A DNA stretch of 64,000 nucleotides from Streptomyces sp. NBC_00259 (GCF_036181745.1 NZ_CP108080.1:930001-994000); one strand, 5' to 3'. Counted from the stretch's first letter, positions 1-8,648 are shown. The notes: a model not told the origin generated them from the sequence alone. Program-made: numbers and translations.

Positions 1-1
1 G

Positions 2-742
2 CACCCCGCGCAGTGGCGTGTCCTGCGCGCTGTCGTCGCACCCGGCCCCGACGACCTGTTCGTCACCGGCGACCCGCATCAGCGGATCTACGACTCCCGT
101 GTGTCGCTCGGATCCCTGGGCATCACCACCGCCGGCCGCAGCTTCCGGTTGCGCGTCAACTACCGCTCCACCGAGGAGATCCTCGCCTGGTCTGCGAGTC
201 TCCTCGCGCCCGTCACCGTCGACGCGCTCGAGGGCGAGGGAACGGACTCACTGGCTGGGTACCGGTCTCTCCTCCACGGACGCCGCCCCCAGGCACAGGG
301 GTACGCAACCCGGCAGAAGGAGACCGAGGCCCTGGTCGACCGGGTCCGGGCGTTGCTCGCCGAGGGTCTCGCACCGCACGAGATCGGCGTATGCGCACGT
401 TTCAACCTTTCCCTGGACGCGGCCGAGGAGACACTGAAGTCCGCGGGCGTCCCGGTGGTACGCGTCAAAGGACAGGTCGCGCAGGGGACCGAGGGCATAC
501 GGCTGGCCACGATGCACGCGATGAAGGGGCTGGAGTTCCGAGCGGTTTCCGTTCTCGGTGTCGCCGACGGCACCGTCCCGTTCACGCGGGAGATCACACC
601 GCGCGAGGCGGACGCGCTGCAGCACGACGCCGACCTGCTCAGGGAGCGGTGCCTGCTCTTCGTCGCCTGCACCCGTGCTCGCGAAGCGCTGAGCGTGACG
701 TGGAGCGGAACTCAGAGCCCGTTTCTGCCACGCGCCGCCTGA
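2..742 (+). CDS. UvrD/Rep-type DNA helicase, C-terminal part (5' end outside window)
   Basis: The reading frame is open from base 2, so the gene starts to the left of the window; 246 C-terminal residues remain. Superfamily 1A helicase motifs are visible in order: a Walker-B/III-like stretch (LFVTGDPHQRIYD), motif IV (LRVNYRSTEEI), motif V (ATMHAMKGLEFRAV) and motif VI (LFVACTRAREAL). Such proteins are ATP-driven 3'-5' DNA translocases. The ATP-binding N-terminus cannot be seen, so activity is assumed. It converges on the methyltransferase-like gene downstream, with 63 bp between the two stop codons. It could be a housekeeping UvrD paralogue, but its neighbours suggest accessory DNA. Confidence 0.88.
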   Translation, partial: HPAQWRVLRAVVAPGPDDLFVTGDPHQRIYDSRVSLGSLGITTAGRSFRLRVNYRSTEEILAWSASLLAPVTVDALEGEGTDSLAGYRSLLHGRRPQAQGYATRQKETEALVDRVRALLAEGLAPHEIGVCARFNLSLDAAEETLKSAGVPVVRVKGQVAQGTEGIRLATMHAMKGLEFRAVSVLGVADGTVPFTREITPREADALQHDADLLRERCLLFVACTRAREALSVTWSGTQSPFLPRAA

Positions 743-805
743 CGGAAACGGTCGCCCTGCACGGGCCGGTGCGTGGCACCCACTTTGGTGCACCGTGCAC
801 CGGCC

Positions 806-2461
806 TCACTCATCCGGGGCCAGGGCGCCCGTGGCAAGGCCGTCACGGGCGACCTCGGCCAGCTGCCGGCTCAGCTCGTCGACCTTGCGCATTCCCTCCT
901 CGTATGCGGACAGGGCTCGGAAAGCCGAGCCGTACCGACGCTGCTCGTCGATGTTCATACGAGGGATACGGGCGCCCCTGGCGTCAAGGCGGTAGGTCCC
1001 GCTGGCACTTGTGGACCGGCGGGTATTGACGGAGCTGCGCAGGAATCCCTGCAGATAGTCCGTGTCGAGCTGTTCACTGGCCGAGACCGGTTCCGGACCG
1101 TCGTACGTCACGAGCCCGGCGCGGGCGAGATCCGCGACGCTGGTGGTCGCGGTGTCCAGGGAACCCGATCCACCTCCCGCCGCAAGCTCGGGCAGGAGTG
1201 TGGCGAGTCGGCGGATCTGGTCTTCCAGCTCCTTCCGCAGGGCTGCGTACTCACCGGGATAGTCGCGGTGCCGGGACCGGAGATGGCTACCGGGGGTCAG
1301 GTCGACGGTGTCGTCGAGCAGTTCGATCAGGGGCACGTCGGCGACCTGGTCGGGGCGTGGTTCCAGGCTGCCGTCGGGGCTGTTGCCGGTCAGGTCGACC
1401 ATGCGCACGGTGTGGTTCGTATCCGCACTTGCGGTGCTCTCGGGACGCTGCAGACACCACAAATGCACGGGCAGGGCGTGAGAGGTCGCCGTCCCTGGCG
1501 GCAGGGCGACCACTTGGCGCACGATGCCCCGACGTACAAGTTCTGCTCGGATGCGGCGGCCCGCCTTGCGGTAGGCGACCGAGGCCGGCATGACCATGAG
1601 GACCTGGCCGCCGGGCACGGTGTGCGCATAGGCATGCTGGAGCCACGCGAGCTCCCCTTCGGCCTTGGAAGGGGTACCGAGTTCCCAGCGGGCGTCGAGC
1701 AGCAGCTCCTCTCGCCCCCACTCAGTCACGCCAGCTGGCGGGTCGCAGACCACCAAATCCGCCTTGAGGTCCGGCCACTCGTCCGCTCGAAGGGAATCAC
1801 CTGCCACGATGCGCACGCCTGATCGGCCCAGGGCGTCAGCGCGGAGCTGTGCGAAACGGGAACTGTCGGCATCCATCTCCTGGCCGCAGCAACGCATCCT
1901 GGCTTCGGAGGCAACGGACAGGAGCAGCACCCCGATTCCACAGGCCGGGTCGAAGACCGTGGCGTCGCCTGGCGGCTCGGGAGCGAAGTGGCTCACGGCC
2001 CGCACCACGCGCTCGGGAGTCACCTGGTCCGATCCCGCACGCCGAGCGGAATCCATGAACCGTTCAGTCAGTCCGTTCATGAGGTCGACGGGCGCTTCGG
2101 TTTGAGCGAGCTCCCGTACACGGGTGGCGACGTCATCGGGCAGTCTCGGCTCATGTTCTCCGGCCAGCACCGCAGCCACCTCTGCCAGGCCCGTGATCAT
2201 CTGTTCCCCGTACGCGCCCCGCATGGCCTGCCACAGCTCGACCTCGGGTGACACCTCCTGGCCTTTGCGCTGCTTGTCCAGCCACTCCTGGACCTCGGCG
2301 AGCGCATAGAGCGGACTGTTCGCGGCACCTCCCGCCGGCGCGGGGAAGTCGTCGTAGCGCCGACGCCAGTTGGAGACAGCGGCCCGAGTGACTCCGGCCA
2401 GCCGAGCGATCTCGGAACCGGTGACCATTGGTCCGACCGATGAAGTGGCATTGTCCGTCAT
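806..2461 (-). CDS. HTH-containing N6-adenine DNA methyltransferase-like protein (HsdM-type, altered catalytic motif)
   Basis: The protein has 551 residues from the ATG at 2461; a GTG 15 bases upstream in frame is an alternative start. Residues 14-62 form a helix-turn-helix of the kind that selects an operator (GSEIARLAGVTRAAVSNW). SAM-binding motif I is DPACGIG (171-177). The catalytic motif, normally (N/D/S)PP(Y/F/W), reads DPPA (240-243), so the stacking aromatic residue is missing. The C-terminus (about 440-551) resembles the end of a type I specificity-subunit domain (IPRMNIDEQRRY followed by a coiled segment). No HsdR is visible. The HTH and defective motif suggest a DNA-binding or sensing role rather than a working modification enzyme; that is inference. 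It is divergent from the TIGR04141-like gene. Confidence 0.8.
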   Translation of the reverse strand: MTDNATSSVGPMVTGSEIARLAGVTRAAVSNWRRRYDDFPAPAGGAANSPLYALAEVQEWLDKQRKGQEVSPEVELWQAMRGAYGEQMITGLAEVAAVLAGEHEPRLPDDVATRVRELAQTEAPVDLMNGLTERFMDSARRAGSDQVTPERVVRAVSHFAPEPPGDATVFDPACGIGVLLLSVASEARMRCCGQEMDADSSRFAQLRADALGRSGVRIVAGDSLRADEWPDLKADLVVCDPPAGVTEWGREELLLDARWELGTPSKAEGELAWLQHAYAHTVPGGQVLMVMPASVAYRKAGRRIRAELVRRGIVRQVVALPPGTATSHALPVHLWCLQRPESTASADTNHTVRMVDLTGNSPDGSLEPRPDQVADVPLIELLDDTVDLTPGSHLRSRHRDYPGEYAALRKELEDQIRRLATLLPELAAGGGSGSLDTATTSVADLARAGLVTYDGPEPVSASEQLDTDYLQGFLRSSVNTRRSTSASGTYRLDARGARIPRMNIDEQRRYGSAFRALSAYEEGMRKVDELSRQLAEVARDGLATGALAPDE

Positions 2462-2746
2462 AGTTCCAGCGTACACGGGTCGTCGATCTCATTTCGAGAG
2501 CGACACCTGTTGACGTCGTACACACATTAATGTCAGCATCCTCTGTGTACCTGGTTCTCATGGGCCAGTGCGACATCGGCGTGCCCTCGCCTCAGCCGCC
2601 CTCATTCCTGTCCCGATCCCGCGCCTCAGGGCTGCCCAAGCCTGCCTCACGCATCTGTCCTTGTTCCGTCCAGCCACGACCCGAAGGCATCGACGTGCCC
2701 CTCTCGCCCCTCAGACCTCTCCCTCACTGCCCCACGGAGGCACGCC
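2462..2746. promoter_or_regulatory. Divergent intergenic region between methyltransferase-like and TIGR04141-like genes
   Basis: These 285 bases separate two divergently read genes and must hold both promoters. The stretch near 2500-2530 (CGACACCTGTTGACGTCGTACACACATTAATG) is locally AT-richer; TTGACG at about 2510 could be a -35 element for the rightward gene. The HTH of the methyltransferase-like protein could bind here. No clear palindrome was found. The last part carries ACGGAGG, the ribosome binding site of the rightward gene. Confidence 0.4.
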
Positions 2747-4450
2747 TTGGTATCCAGCACCGCAGTACGCACCGTTTACCGGCTGTCCGGCGTCGCCCCC
2801 ACCCCGGAGGCTATGCTCGACGCTCTTGACGCCGAACTGCTGGACAGGCTCGGTGCCGATCCATATTTCCCTGAGGTGCTCGGGGTTCCGGCCGTGTACC
2901 TCACCTGCGGGATGGAGCACACCAAGGCCCCATGGTGCGAACCCATGTCGCGCACCACCGGCATCACCGTCACGGAAAGCGTTCGGCGCACCGCCGCCGT
3001 GCTCCTGCTCACCATCGACGGCATCGTGTACGCCATCGGCTGCGACCAGGGGTACCGGCTGATCCCCGACCACCTCAAGGACAAGCGCTTCGGTCTATCC
3101 TTCGCCATCCGGCAGATGGATCCGAACATGATCCGCGGGGCTGTCTCGAAGACTCTCGGGCAGACGCGCACCGACATCTCCCTGGTTCCGGGCGGCGCCC
3201 CGGTCCCCCTGCTCGGCATCCGTGACCACTCGCGCATCGTGCGCAGCCTGGGCGGATACCTCGACGACCTCCCGCTCACCCGGTCGCGGTACACGCGCGG
3301 AAAGGCCGTCAGTGCCCAGGGCGGATGCGGGCTGAGGATCGCCCTCGGAGTCGAACCTGAGGCCCTGATCTCCGACCTGCGGACGATCGCCAGGATCTGC
3401 CGCGAAGACATCCCGCACCAGGAGCTGGAGTTTGTCGACCACATCGCGCCGGTCAGCGACACGACGACCCTCGACACCCTCGACCAGGCCCTGGACGACC
3501 GTCTCGGCCGGCCCGCCGACGGACGGATCTCCGTCTCCGTCCCCTCGGAACATCACGTGGCATACGCGGTGGCCACCACGTACATGACGCAGATCAACAG
3601 CCCCGGAGCGCTGCGCTCCGACAATTTCGACCTCGGCTACGTACTCACCCGGGCCCGACTCGCACCGCCCGGTCGACGCCTCAAGTCGCTGCGCGAGGGG
3701 ACCGTGACCCTTGCCAGGGACCGCCGGGCCGGCACCGTCGATACGCTCGCCGTCACCAGTTCACTGACTTGGTTGGAGACCGGCATCTCCCTCGGCTCCC
3801 GCCGGTTCTTCCTGATGGAGGGTGAGTGGTACGAGGCCGGGGCCGCCTACGTGGAAGAGTGCCAGGCCACCGTGGCGGCGTGGTTGTCTCCCTCGCCCTC
3901 CATCTCCCTTCCCGCCTGGATCGACGGTGAGTCCGAGAACGACTACAACAACAGGGTGGCTGACGACCGGCCCGGCTGGCTCTGTCTCGACACCAAGAAC
4001 GTCACCAATCCTCTCCGGCCCAGGGACCAGGTCGAGATCTGTGACCTGCTGGTGCCTGACGGCACCCTGGTCCTCGTCAAGCGCGCGGGCAGTTCCGGCC
4101 CGCTGAGTCACTTGTTCAGCCAGGCCAGGGTGGCGGTGGAACTGCTCCAGGAGTCCGCACAGGTCCGTGCGGAGTTCACTGCGAAGGTGGCCCGGCTCAG
4201 CGGGGGCAAGTGCTTGCTGCCGGACGACTTCACGCCCAAGCGCATCGTCCTTGCCGTACTTCTCAAGAACCGTGAGAACCTCACCCCGGAGTCCATCTTC
4301 GGCTTCTCCCAGATCACCATGGCCCAGACTGCGAAGGCCCTGACCGCACGAGGGGTAACTGTCGAGGTCGTCGGTATCCCTCAAGGCGGCTCAGACGCAC
4401 TTCCCTTGGCCTCGTGTCACGTAGGGGTCGGGGCGGCGGGCCTTGGCTGA
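2747..4450 (+). CDS. TIGR04141/DUF6119-type sporadically distributed protein
   Basis: The protein has 567 residues, the usual length for TIGR04141. The TTG start is chosen because ACGGAGG lies six bases before it and no better start is in frame. Features matching my memory of the family are an N-terminal VYRL strand, a GYRLIPD...RFGLSFAIR segment (about 105-125), a long middle region, and a C-terminal part with CLDTKNV, LVPDGTLVLVKRAGSSGPLSHLFSQA and FAVLLK-like strands. The last two resemble a DUF6119 nuclease-like fold without an obvious catalytic triad. There is no signal peptide or membrane segment. The function is unknown; the family occurs sporadically in variable islands. The neighbouring helicase and methyltransferase-like genes support a mobile or defence context, which is inference. 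Confidence 0.75.
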   Translation: MVSSTAVRTVYRLSGVAPTPEAMLDALDAELLDRLGADPYFPEVLGVPAVYLTCGMEHTKAPWCEPMSRTTGITVTESVRRTAAVLLLTIDGIVYAIGCDQGYRLIPDHLKDKRFGLSFAIRQMDPNMIRGAVSKTLGQTRTDISLVPGGAPVPLLGIRDHSRIVRSLGGYLDDLPLTRSRYTRGKAVSAQGGCGLRIALGVEPEALISDLRTIARICREDIPHQELEFVDHIAPVSDTTTLDTLDQALDDRLGRPADGRISVSVPSEHHVAYAVATTYMTQINSPGALRSDNFDLGYVLTRARLAPPGRRLKSLREGTVTLARDRRAGTVDTLAVTSSLTWLETGISLGSRRFFLMEGEWYEAGAAYVEECQATVAAWLSPSPSISLPAWIDGESENDYNNRVADDRPGWLCLDTKNVTNPLRPRDQVEICDLLVPDGTLVLVKRAGSSGPLSHLFSQARVAVELLQESAQVRAEFTAKVARLSGGKCLLPDDFTPKRIVLAVLLKNRENLTPESIFGFSQITMAQTAKALTARGVTVEVVGIPQGGSDALPLASCHVGVGAAGLG

Positions 4451-4997
4451 CAACCTCGGACGCCGGTCCGATCTCGGCGTCGCGCGAGTTCAGCCGCCGC
4501 CGACACTCGAGCCAAGTCGCCCAATTACGGGGCGGGGCCATCGCCGAGGAGAGCTGGTGAAGCTCCCTTAGTCAACAAGTTGGCATCGGCGCGCCGACAC
4601 GAACAGTCAAGCGAGCAGCGGCTCTACCAGTGAATCCTGACCGGCGCATGTATCGCCAGGCCAGGGACCAACGCCCCCTGTGGCCCACCGCCGCCGCCAA
4701 GGCATCCACCAGGCCGGAGTGATCTGCAGTACATCACGCAGCGTTCACCAGCCCGGAATACTGCGCGTCCACGAGCAATTGTTCGGCGCCCGCGGGCCGG
4801 GGGCCGCGCCGTCGTCGCGCCCAGGACAGGGCTGCAAGCAGCAGAACAACCGCGGGGTGCCAAGGTCGCACCCCTCGTTATCGGCATGCAGCTTGTGCCG
4901 GACTACCCAAGGTGTTCGTCGCCTGTCACACCAGTGACCTGCGTTTTCAGCGTCACCGCGCCTGCCCTGGCCGTCCTCCTCATCACCATCGGGCTCA
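4451..4997. other. Gene-poor stretch after the TIGR04141-like gene
   Basis: I see no convincing coding region here. Short open frames exist on both strands, but none has Streptomyces-like codon bias, a ribosome binding site and a recognisable domain together. The sequence is less GC-biased by codon position than its neighbours, which fits decayed or intergenic DNA. No tRNA cloverleaf or insertion-sequence end was found. Confidence 0.5.
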
Positions 4998-5218
4998 CAC
5001 TTCCCGCGGCGACTACGCACCTACATCCAACAGGTGACCAACGAACTTCTCGACGACTGGGAACAGCACGGACAAGCCGACCTAGTAGAGGACCTCGCCA
5101 TCCCGCTCCCGGTAACCGTCATCTGCGAGATGGTCGGTGTACCGGAACCCGACGCACGGAAGTCCGCCGCTGGTCGAACGATCTAATCCAGGGCATCCAC
5201 CAGGGCCAAGCCGACGGC
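4998..5218 (+). pseudogene. Cytochrome P450 fragment, frameshifted
   Basis: Reading from 4998 gives a segment that continues FPRRLRTYIQQV - NELLDDWEQHG - ADLVEDLAIPLPVTVICEMV - GVPEPDARK. This is the well conserved middle of actinobacterial P450s: the stretch ending in the (L/I)PxxVI(C/S)E(L/M)xGVP motif. After about 5162 homology continues in another frame as RRWSNDLIQGIHQG up to 5218, which is the next P450 segment. The heme-binding Cys loop, I-helix and N-terminus are all absent. It is therefore a roughly 70-residue relic with one frameshift, joined directly to an unrelated phosphatase remnant. Confidence 0.75.
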
Positions 5219-5224
5219 GGCGTG

Positions 5225-5772
5225 CTCAGCCAGCGTGGCGGCGACGACATCCGCATGGTCGGCGACGGTCTCTCGCGGCCGAGATCACCGTGGACCAGAT
5301 GCTCGTCAGTCCGATGTCCCGTTGCCGCGAGTCGGCCGCGCTGCTGACCGCCGCGCTTGAACCGGCAGACGTACGAGTGGACGAGCGCCTGGGCGCCAAA
5401 ACCAGCGGCCACCTCGGGGGCCGGCGCAGGGACCTCGCAGCAACCGAGGCCGCCCGTCAAGGTGTGCCCAGCCACCAGCTCTGCATACCGGGCGGCGAGC
5501 CATCCGAGTACGTCCGAGCCCGCTACGTACGCCTGTGGGATGAGGCACGCGCCGGACCGCACCCTACGACAGTCCTCATCGGGCACGGTGAGGGAATGGC
5601 CTGCCTTCTGCTGCGGCTGACCGGGAACGGCTTCGATTGCTACCTCGAGCACGTGCCCGGATCCGCAGGCGTCACCTGGATCGAGGTGGACGAGGAGGCC
5701 CCTCGAATCCGACTGATGAACGTGCCGGCCGCGGACCTGGCCGGTCACCTCACGGCCCGTACCGCCCGATGA
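5225..5772 (+). pseudogene. Histidine phosphatase (phosphoglycerate mutase-like) remnant lacking the N-terminal RHG motif
   Basis: The frame ending at 5772 contains ITVDQMLVSPMSRCRESAAL, then TTVLIGHGEGMACLLLRL and a normal-looking C-terminus. These match the second and third conserved blocks of the histidine phosphatase superfamily, including the second catalytic His in the IGHGEG block. The first block (xRHGE), which carries the phosphorylated His, is missing; upstream the frame runs into P450 relic sequence. No start codon with a good ribosome binding site precedes the conserved part. It is probably a 5'-truncated pseudogene created when unrelated DNA was joined. An expressed truncated protein cannot be excluded but would lack the nucleophile. 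Confidence 0.65.
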
Positions 5773-5804
5773 CAACGCGGGCGGTACGGGTGCGAGAAAG
5801 ACGG

Positions 5805-7529
5805 TCAGGCGGTCTCAGCGCCGCCGAAGCGTGCACGGTAGGACTCCAGGTCCTCCTCCGTGATCTTCGCGAAGAGCACCGGCGGGACAGTGAACGCGGT
5901 GCCGCCCGGAACCGCGTCCAGGGCCTTGGCCTGCTCTGCGGTCACCCAGGTCGCCGTGTCGCCCTCCAGCGCGAAGGCGCCGCGCATGGCAGCCGCCGTA
6001 GCCGGAATGAACGGCTCGGAGGCCACCGCGTACAGGTGGATCAGGTTCATCGCCGTACGCAGGGTCAGCGCGGCGCCGTCCGGGTCGGTCTTGATCTCCA
6101 ACCAGGGAGCCTTCGCCTCAAGGTAGGAATTGCCCGCGGACCACAAGGCACGCAGCGCGGCGGCCGCCTTGCGGAACTGGAGGGCCTCCATCTGCTCCTC
6201 GTAATCGGCGAGCAGCCGTGCGATCTCCTCGCCCAGCTTGGCCTCTGCCTCGCCGGCGGTGGCGCCCGCCGGGACCTCGTCGCCGAACCGCTTCCGGGAG
6301 AAGGACAGCACGCGGTTGACGAAGTTGCCGAGGGTGTCGGCCAGGTCCTTGTTGACCGTGGCGGTGAAGTGCTCCCAGGTGAAGGAGGAGTCGTCGGACT
6401 CGGGGGCGTTGGCGATCAGGAAGTAGCGCCAGTAGTCGGCGGGCAGGATCTCCAGGGCGGCGTCCGTGAAGACGCCTCGCTTCTGGGAGGTCGAGAACTT
6501 GCCGCCGTAGTAAGTCAGCCAGTTGAAGCCCTTGACGAGGTCGACCTTCTTCCACGGTTCGCGCACGCCGAGCTCGGTGGCCGGGAACATCACCGTGTGG
6601 AAGGGGACGTTGTCCTTGGCCATGAACTGGGTGTAGCGGACGGTGTCATCGGCCTCGTACCACCACGACTTCCAGTCGCGGGTCTCGCCGTCCGCGGCGG
6701 CGTCCGCCCACTCCTTCGTCGCGCCGATGTACTCGATCGGGGCATCGAACCAGACGTAGAAGACCTTGCCGTCGGCCGCGAGCTCCGGCCAGGTGTCGGC
6801 CGGGACCGGGACACCCCAGTCCAGGTCGCGGGTGATCGCGCGGTCGTGCAGGCCCTCGGTCAACCACTTGCGAGCGATGGCCGTGGACAGGTGCGGCCAC
6901 TCCTCGCTGACTGCGTCGATCCATGCCTCGACCTCGTGCTGGAGCTTGGACTGCAGCAGGAAGAGGTGCTTGGTCTCGCGGACCTCCAGCTCCGTGGAGC
7001 CGCTGATCGCCGAGCGCGGGTTGATCAGGTCAGTCGGATCGAGGACGCGGGTGCAGTTCTCGCATTGGTCGCCGCGGGCCTTGTCGTAGCCGCAGTGCGG
7101 GCAGGTGCCCTCGACGTACCGGTCCGGGAGGAAGCGACCGTCAGCAGGCGAGTACACCTGGCGGATCGCGCGCTCCTCGATGAAGCCGTTGTCGTTCAGC
7201 CGGCGCGCGAAGTGCTGAGTGATCTCGACGTTTTGCTGCGACGAGCTGCGCCCGAAGTAGTCGAAGGCCAGCTCGAACCCGTCGTACACCGCCTTCTGCG
7301 CATCGTGCGCTTGCGCACAGAACTCGGCAACCGTCAGCCCGGACTCCGTGGCGGCCAGCTCTGCCGGCGTGCCGTGCTCGTCGGTCGCGCAGATGTAGAG
7401 CACGTCGTGACCGCGCTGGCGGAGGTACCGGGAGTACACATCCGCCGGAAGCATCGACCCGACCATGTTGCCCAGGTGCTTGATCCCGTTGATGTAGGGA
7501 AGCGCGCTGGTGACCAGGTGTCGAGCCAT
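5805..7529 (-). CDS. metG: Methionine--tRNA ligase
   Basis: This class I aminoacyl-tRNA synthetase of 574 residues charges tRNA-Met. The ATG at 7529 gives the family N-terminus [21 protein letters not shown]; a GGAG lies nine bases upstream. The HIGH motif is HLGN (18-21). A zinc knuckle is visible as [17 protein letters not shown], and the KMSKS-equivalent is STSQKRG, as in the FSTS(Q/E)xRGVF subgroup of MetRS. A DALSRYF-like WDWYL region follows ([22 protein letters not shown]) and then the helical anticodon-binding domain. It lies at the edge of decayed accessory DNA. It might be the only MetRS or a second, subgroup-specific copy; the window cannot tell. Confidence 0.93.
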   Translation of the reverse strand: MARHLVTSALPYINGIKHLGNMVGSMLPADVYSRYLRQRGHDVLYICATDEHGTPAELAATESGLTVAEFCAQAHDAQKAVYDGFELAFDYFGRSSSQQNVEITQHFARRLNDNGFIEERAIRQVYSPADGRFLPDRYVEGTCPHCGYDKARGDQCENCTRVLDPTDLINPRSAISGSTELEVRETKHLFLLQSKLQHEVEAWIDAVSEEWPHLSTAIARKWLTEGLHDRAITRDLDWGVPVPADTWPELAADGKVFYVWFDAPIEYIGATKEWADAAADGETRDWKSWWYEADDTVRYTQFMAKDNVPFHTVMFPATELGVREPWKKVDLVKGFNWLTYYGGKFSTSQKRGVFTDAALEILPADYWRYFLIANAPESDDSSFTWEHFTATVNKDLADTLGNFVNRVLSFSRKRFGDEVPAGATAGEAEAKLGEEIARLLADYEEQMEALQFRKAAAALRALWSAGNSYLEAKAPWLEIKTDPDGAALTLRTAMNLIHLYAVASEPFIPATAAAMRGAFALEGDTATWVTAEQAKALDAVPGGTAFTVPPVLFAKITEEDLESYRARFGGAETA

Positions 7530-8049
7530 CCTTGGATGCTCCATTTCGTACGTACGGCGCCGATGACGGTGTCGCGGCGTGCCCAAGTCGGGAGGCTGCA
7601 GCCGACGCGATCACTCGGGTCACACGTGGGCATATCGCACGGTGACAGGTCAGGTCTGCAAGCCAGATCCATCGTATCGAACCTGGGGAACGCCCTTCCC
7701 GCGAATTCTCGGGCCCTGCTGGGCTGAGCCGAAAAGGCACTCGGCCGTCCGAGACAGGCGGCCAAGCGAGTCTCGTACGGCCGAGGCAGTCGCCATCTTA
7801 AAGCCACCGCGCTGCCGCATATCCGCACGCACGGCCCTTACCGCATTCCAACGACGAGGTGGACGGCGTGATCAACAGAATCCCGATTTCCAGCAGCTCC
7901 GCGTCGTCGTAGGAGGCCAGGGGTACGGACGCATCCGACTGCGCGGAATTCGACAAGCGATCGTCGCTGTCCCCTGCGGCATCGACACCGCCTCCATAGA
8001 AGGTACGGAGAATCGGCGGCCACACCCAGGACGATCTTGATCGGCTCGA
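7530..8049. other. 520-base gap upstream of metG, no confident gene
   Basis: The gap lies between the start of metG and the end of the YjbQ-family gene, both on the minus strand, so it contains the metG promoter and leader. I looked for a T-box specifier and antiterminator signature on the minus strand and did not find one. A minus-strand frame at 7798-8025 could encode about 75 residues with a Ser/Thr/Cys-rich tail, but it has only a weak GTG start and no ribosome binding site, so it is not called as a gene. Confidence 0.5.
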
Positions 8050-8472
8050 TCAGCCCAGGAAACTCAACCGCACCTGACGCTCCGGGTTGTCCTTGTTGGT
8101 GTCGACCAGACAGACCGACTGCCAGGTGCCGAGCTCCAGCCGGCCGCCGATGACCGGCAGGGTCGCGTGCGGTGGCACGAGCGCGGGCACGACGTGGTCG
8201 CGGCCGTGGCCCGGGCTGCCGTGGCGGTGCTGGTAGCGGTCGTCGGCGGGAAGCAGGACGTGCAGTGCGGCCAGGAGATCGTCGTCGCTGCCTGCGCCGG
8301 TCTCGATCACCGCGATCCCCGCGGTGGCGTGGGGCACGAACACATGGAGCAGGCCGTCGCGACCGTGGGCGGTCTCGTCGAGGAATTCCGCGCACTCGCG
8401 GGTCAGATCGGTCACGGCCTCCGTCGTGCCGGTGGCCACGTTCAGAACTCGGGTGGTGAAGGCGTCGGGCAT
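8050..8472 (-). CDS. YjbQ-family protein (secondary thiamine-phosphate synthase enzyme / UPF0047)
   Basis: The protein has 140 residues, the normal family length. The conserved blocks are clear: GLLHVFVPHATAGIAVIE, then the acidic DDDLLAAL, the His-rich DRYQHRHGSPGHGRDHVVPAL and the C-terminal GTWQSVCLVDTN. The His cluster is the family's presumed metal or phosphate site. YjbQ has weak thiamine-phosphate synthase activity in E. coli tests, but its real role is unsettled. The ATG at 8472 is preceded by a GGAGG that is rather close. It stands alone and diverges from the sulfonate operon leader. Confidence 0.9.
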   Translation of the reverse strand: MPDAFTTRVLNVATGTTEAVTDLTRECAEFLDETAHGRDGLLHVFVPHATAGIAVIETGAGSDDDLLAALHVLLPADDRYQHRHGSPGHGRDHVVPALVPPHATLPVIGGRLELGTWQSVCLVDTNKDNPERQVRLSFLG

Positions 8473-8527
8473 ACCTCCATCCTCTCGCCCATCCCGCAGG
8501 ATCGCGCGTCCGCAGTACGAGACGGCG

Positions 8528-8565
8528 TTGACCGGTGGCGGAACCGGTCGCTACGTTCTGCGCCA
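8528..8565 (+). promoter_or_regulatory. Sigma-70-like promoter reading into the leader peptide
   Basis: TTGACC at 8528-8533 and TACGTT at 8552-8557 are separated by 18 bases, close to the vegetative (HrdB) consensus. Transcription would begin about seven bases after the -10 box, at or next to the A of the leader-peptide ATG at 8565. The mRNA would then be leaderless. No ribosome binding site is visible before that ATG, which supports this reading. Confidence 0.65.
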
Positions 8566-8648
8566 TGTTGCGTACAGCCCTGCTCACCACGCGCGGTCAC
8601 ATCGACCTGCTGCGGGTGGCTTCCGCCGCGTGTCGTCGCGGCTGCTGA
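8565..8648 (+). CDS. 27-residue Cys-containing leader peptide upstream of the sulfonate operon
   Basis: A short frame runs from ATG 8565 to TGA 8648 and encodes 27 residues ending in ASAACRRGC. It belongs to the short RGHIDLLR...C..(x)GC type of leader peptides found before sulfur-acquisition genes in actinobacteria. The paired Cys codons near the end (positions 23 and 27) would make ribosomes stall when charged tRNA-Cys is low, which could couple downstream expression to cysteine supply. That mechanism is known for related mycobacterial leaders and is inferred here. A strong promoter places the start codon at the 5' end of the mRNA. The ssuC homologue starts 242 bases further on. Confidence 0.82.
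   Translation: MLRTALLTTRGHIDLLRVASAACRRGC

Noticed and set aside
773..1822. A plus-strand frame of 349 codons after the helicase
   Set aside because: It is antisense to the methyltransferase-like gene, which has clear SAM and HTH motifs.
4886..5347. Membrane protein gene in the frame containing CVFSVTAPALAVLLITIG
   Set aside because: The frame crosses into the P450 relic and the phosphatase remnant, and has no ribosome binding site or homologous domain that I can name.
5637..7727. A long plus-strand open frame opposite metG (about 696 codons)
   Set aside because: It is the antisense shadow of the metG gene; the high GC of codon third positions leaves antisense frames open. It has no domain and no ribosome binding site.
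7530..7850. T-box leader for metG
   Set aside because: The antiterminator core (AGGGTGGnACCGCG) and a Met specifier loop were not found on the minus strand.
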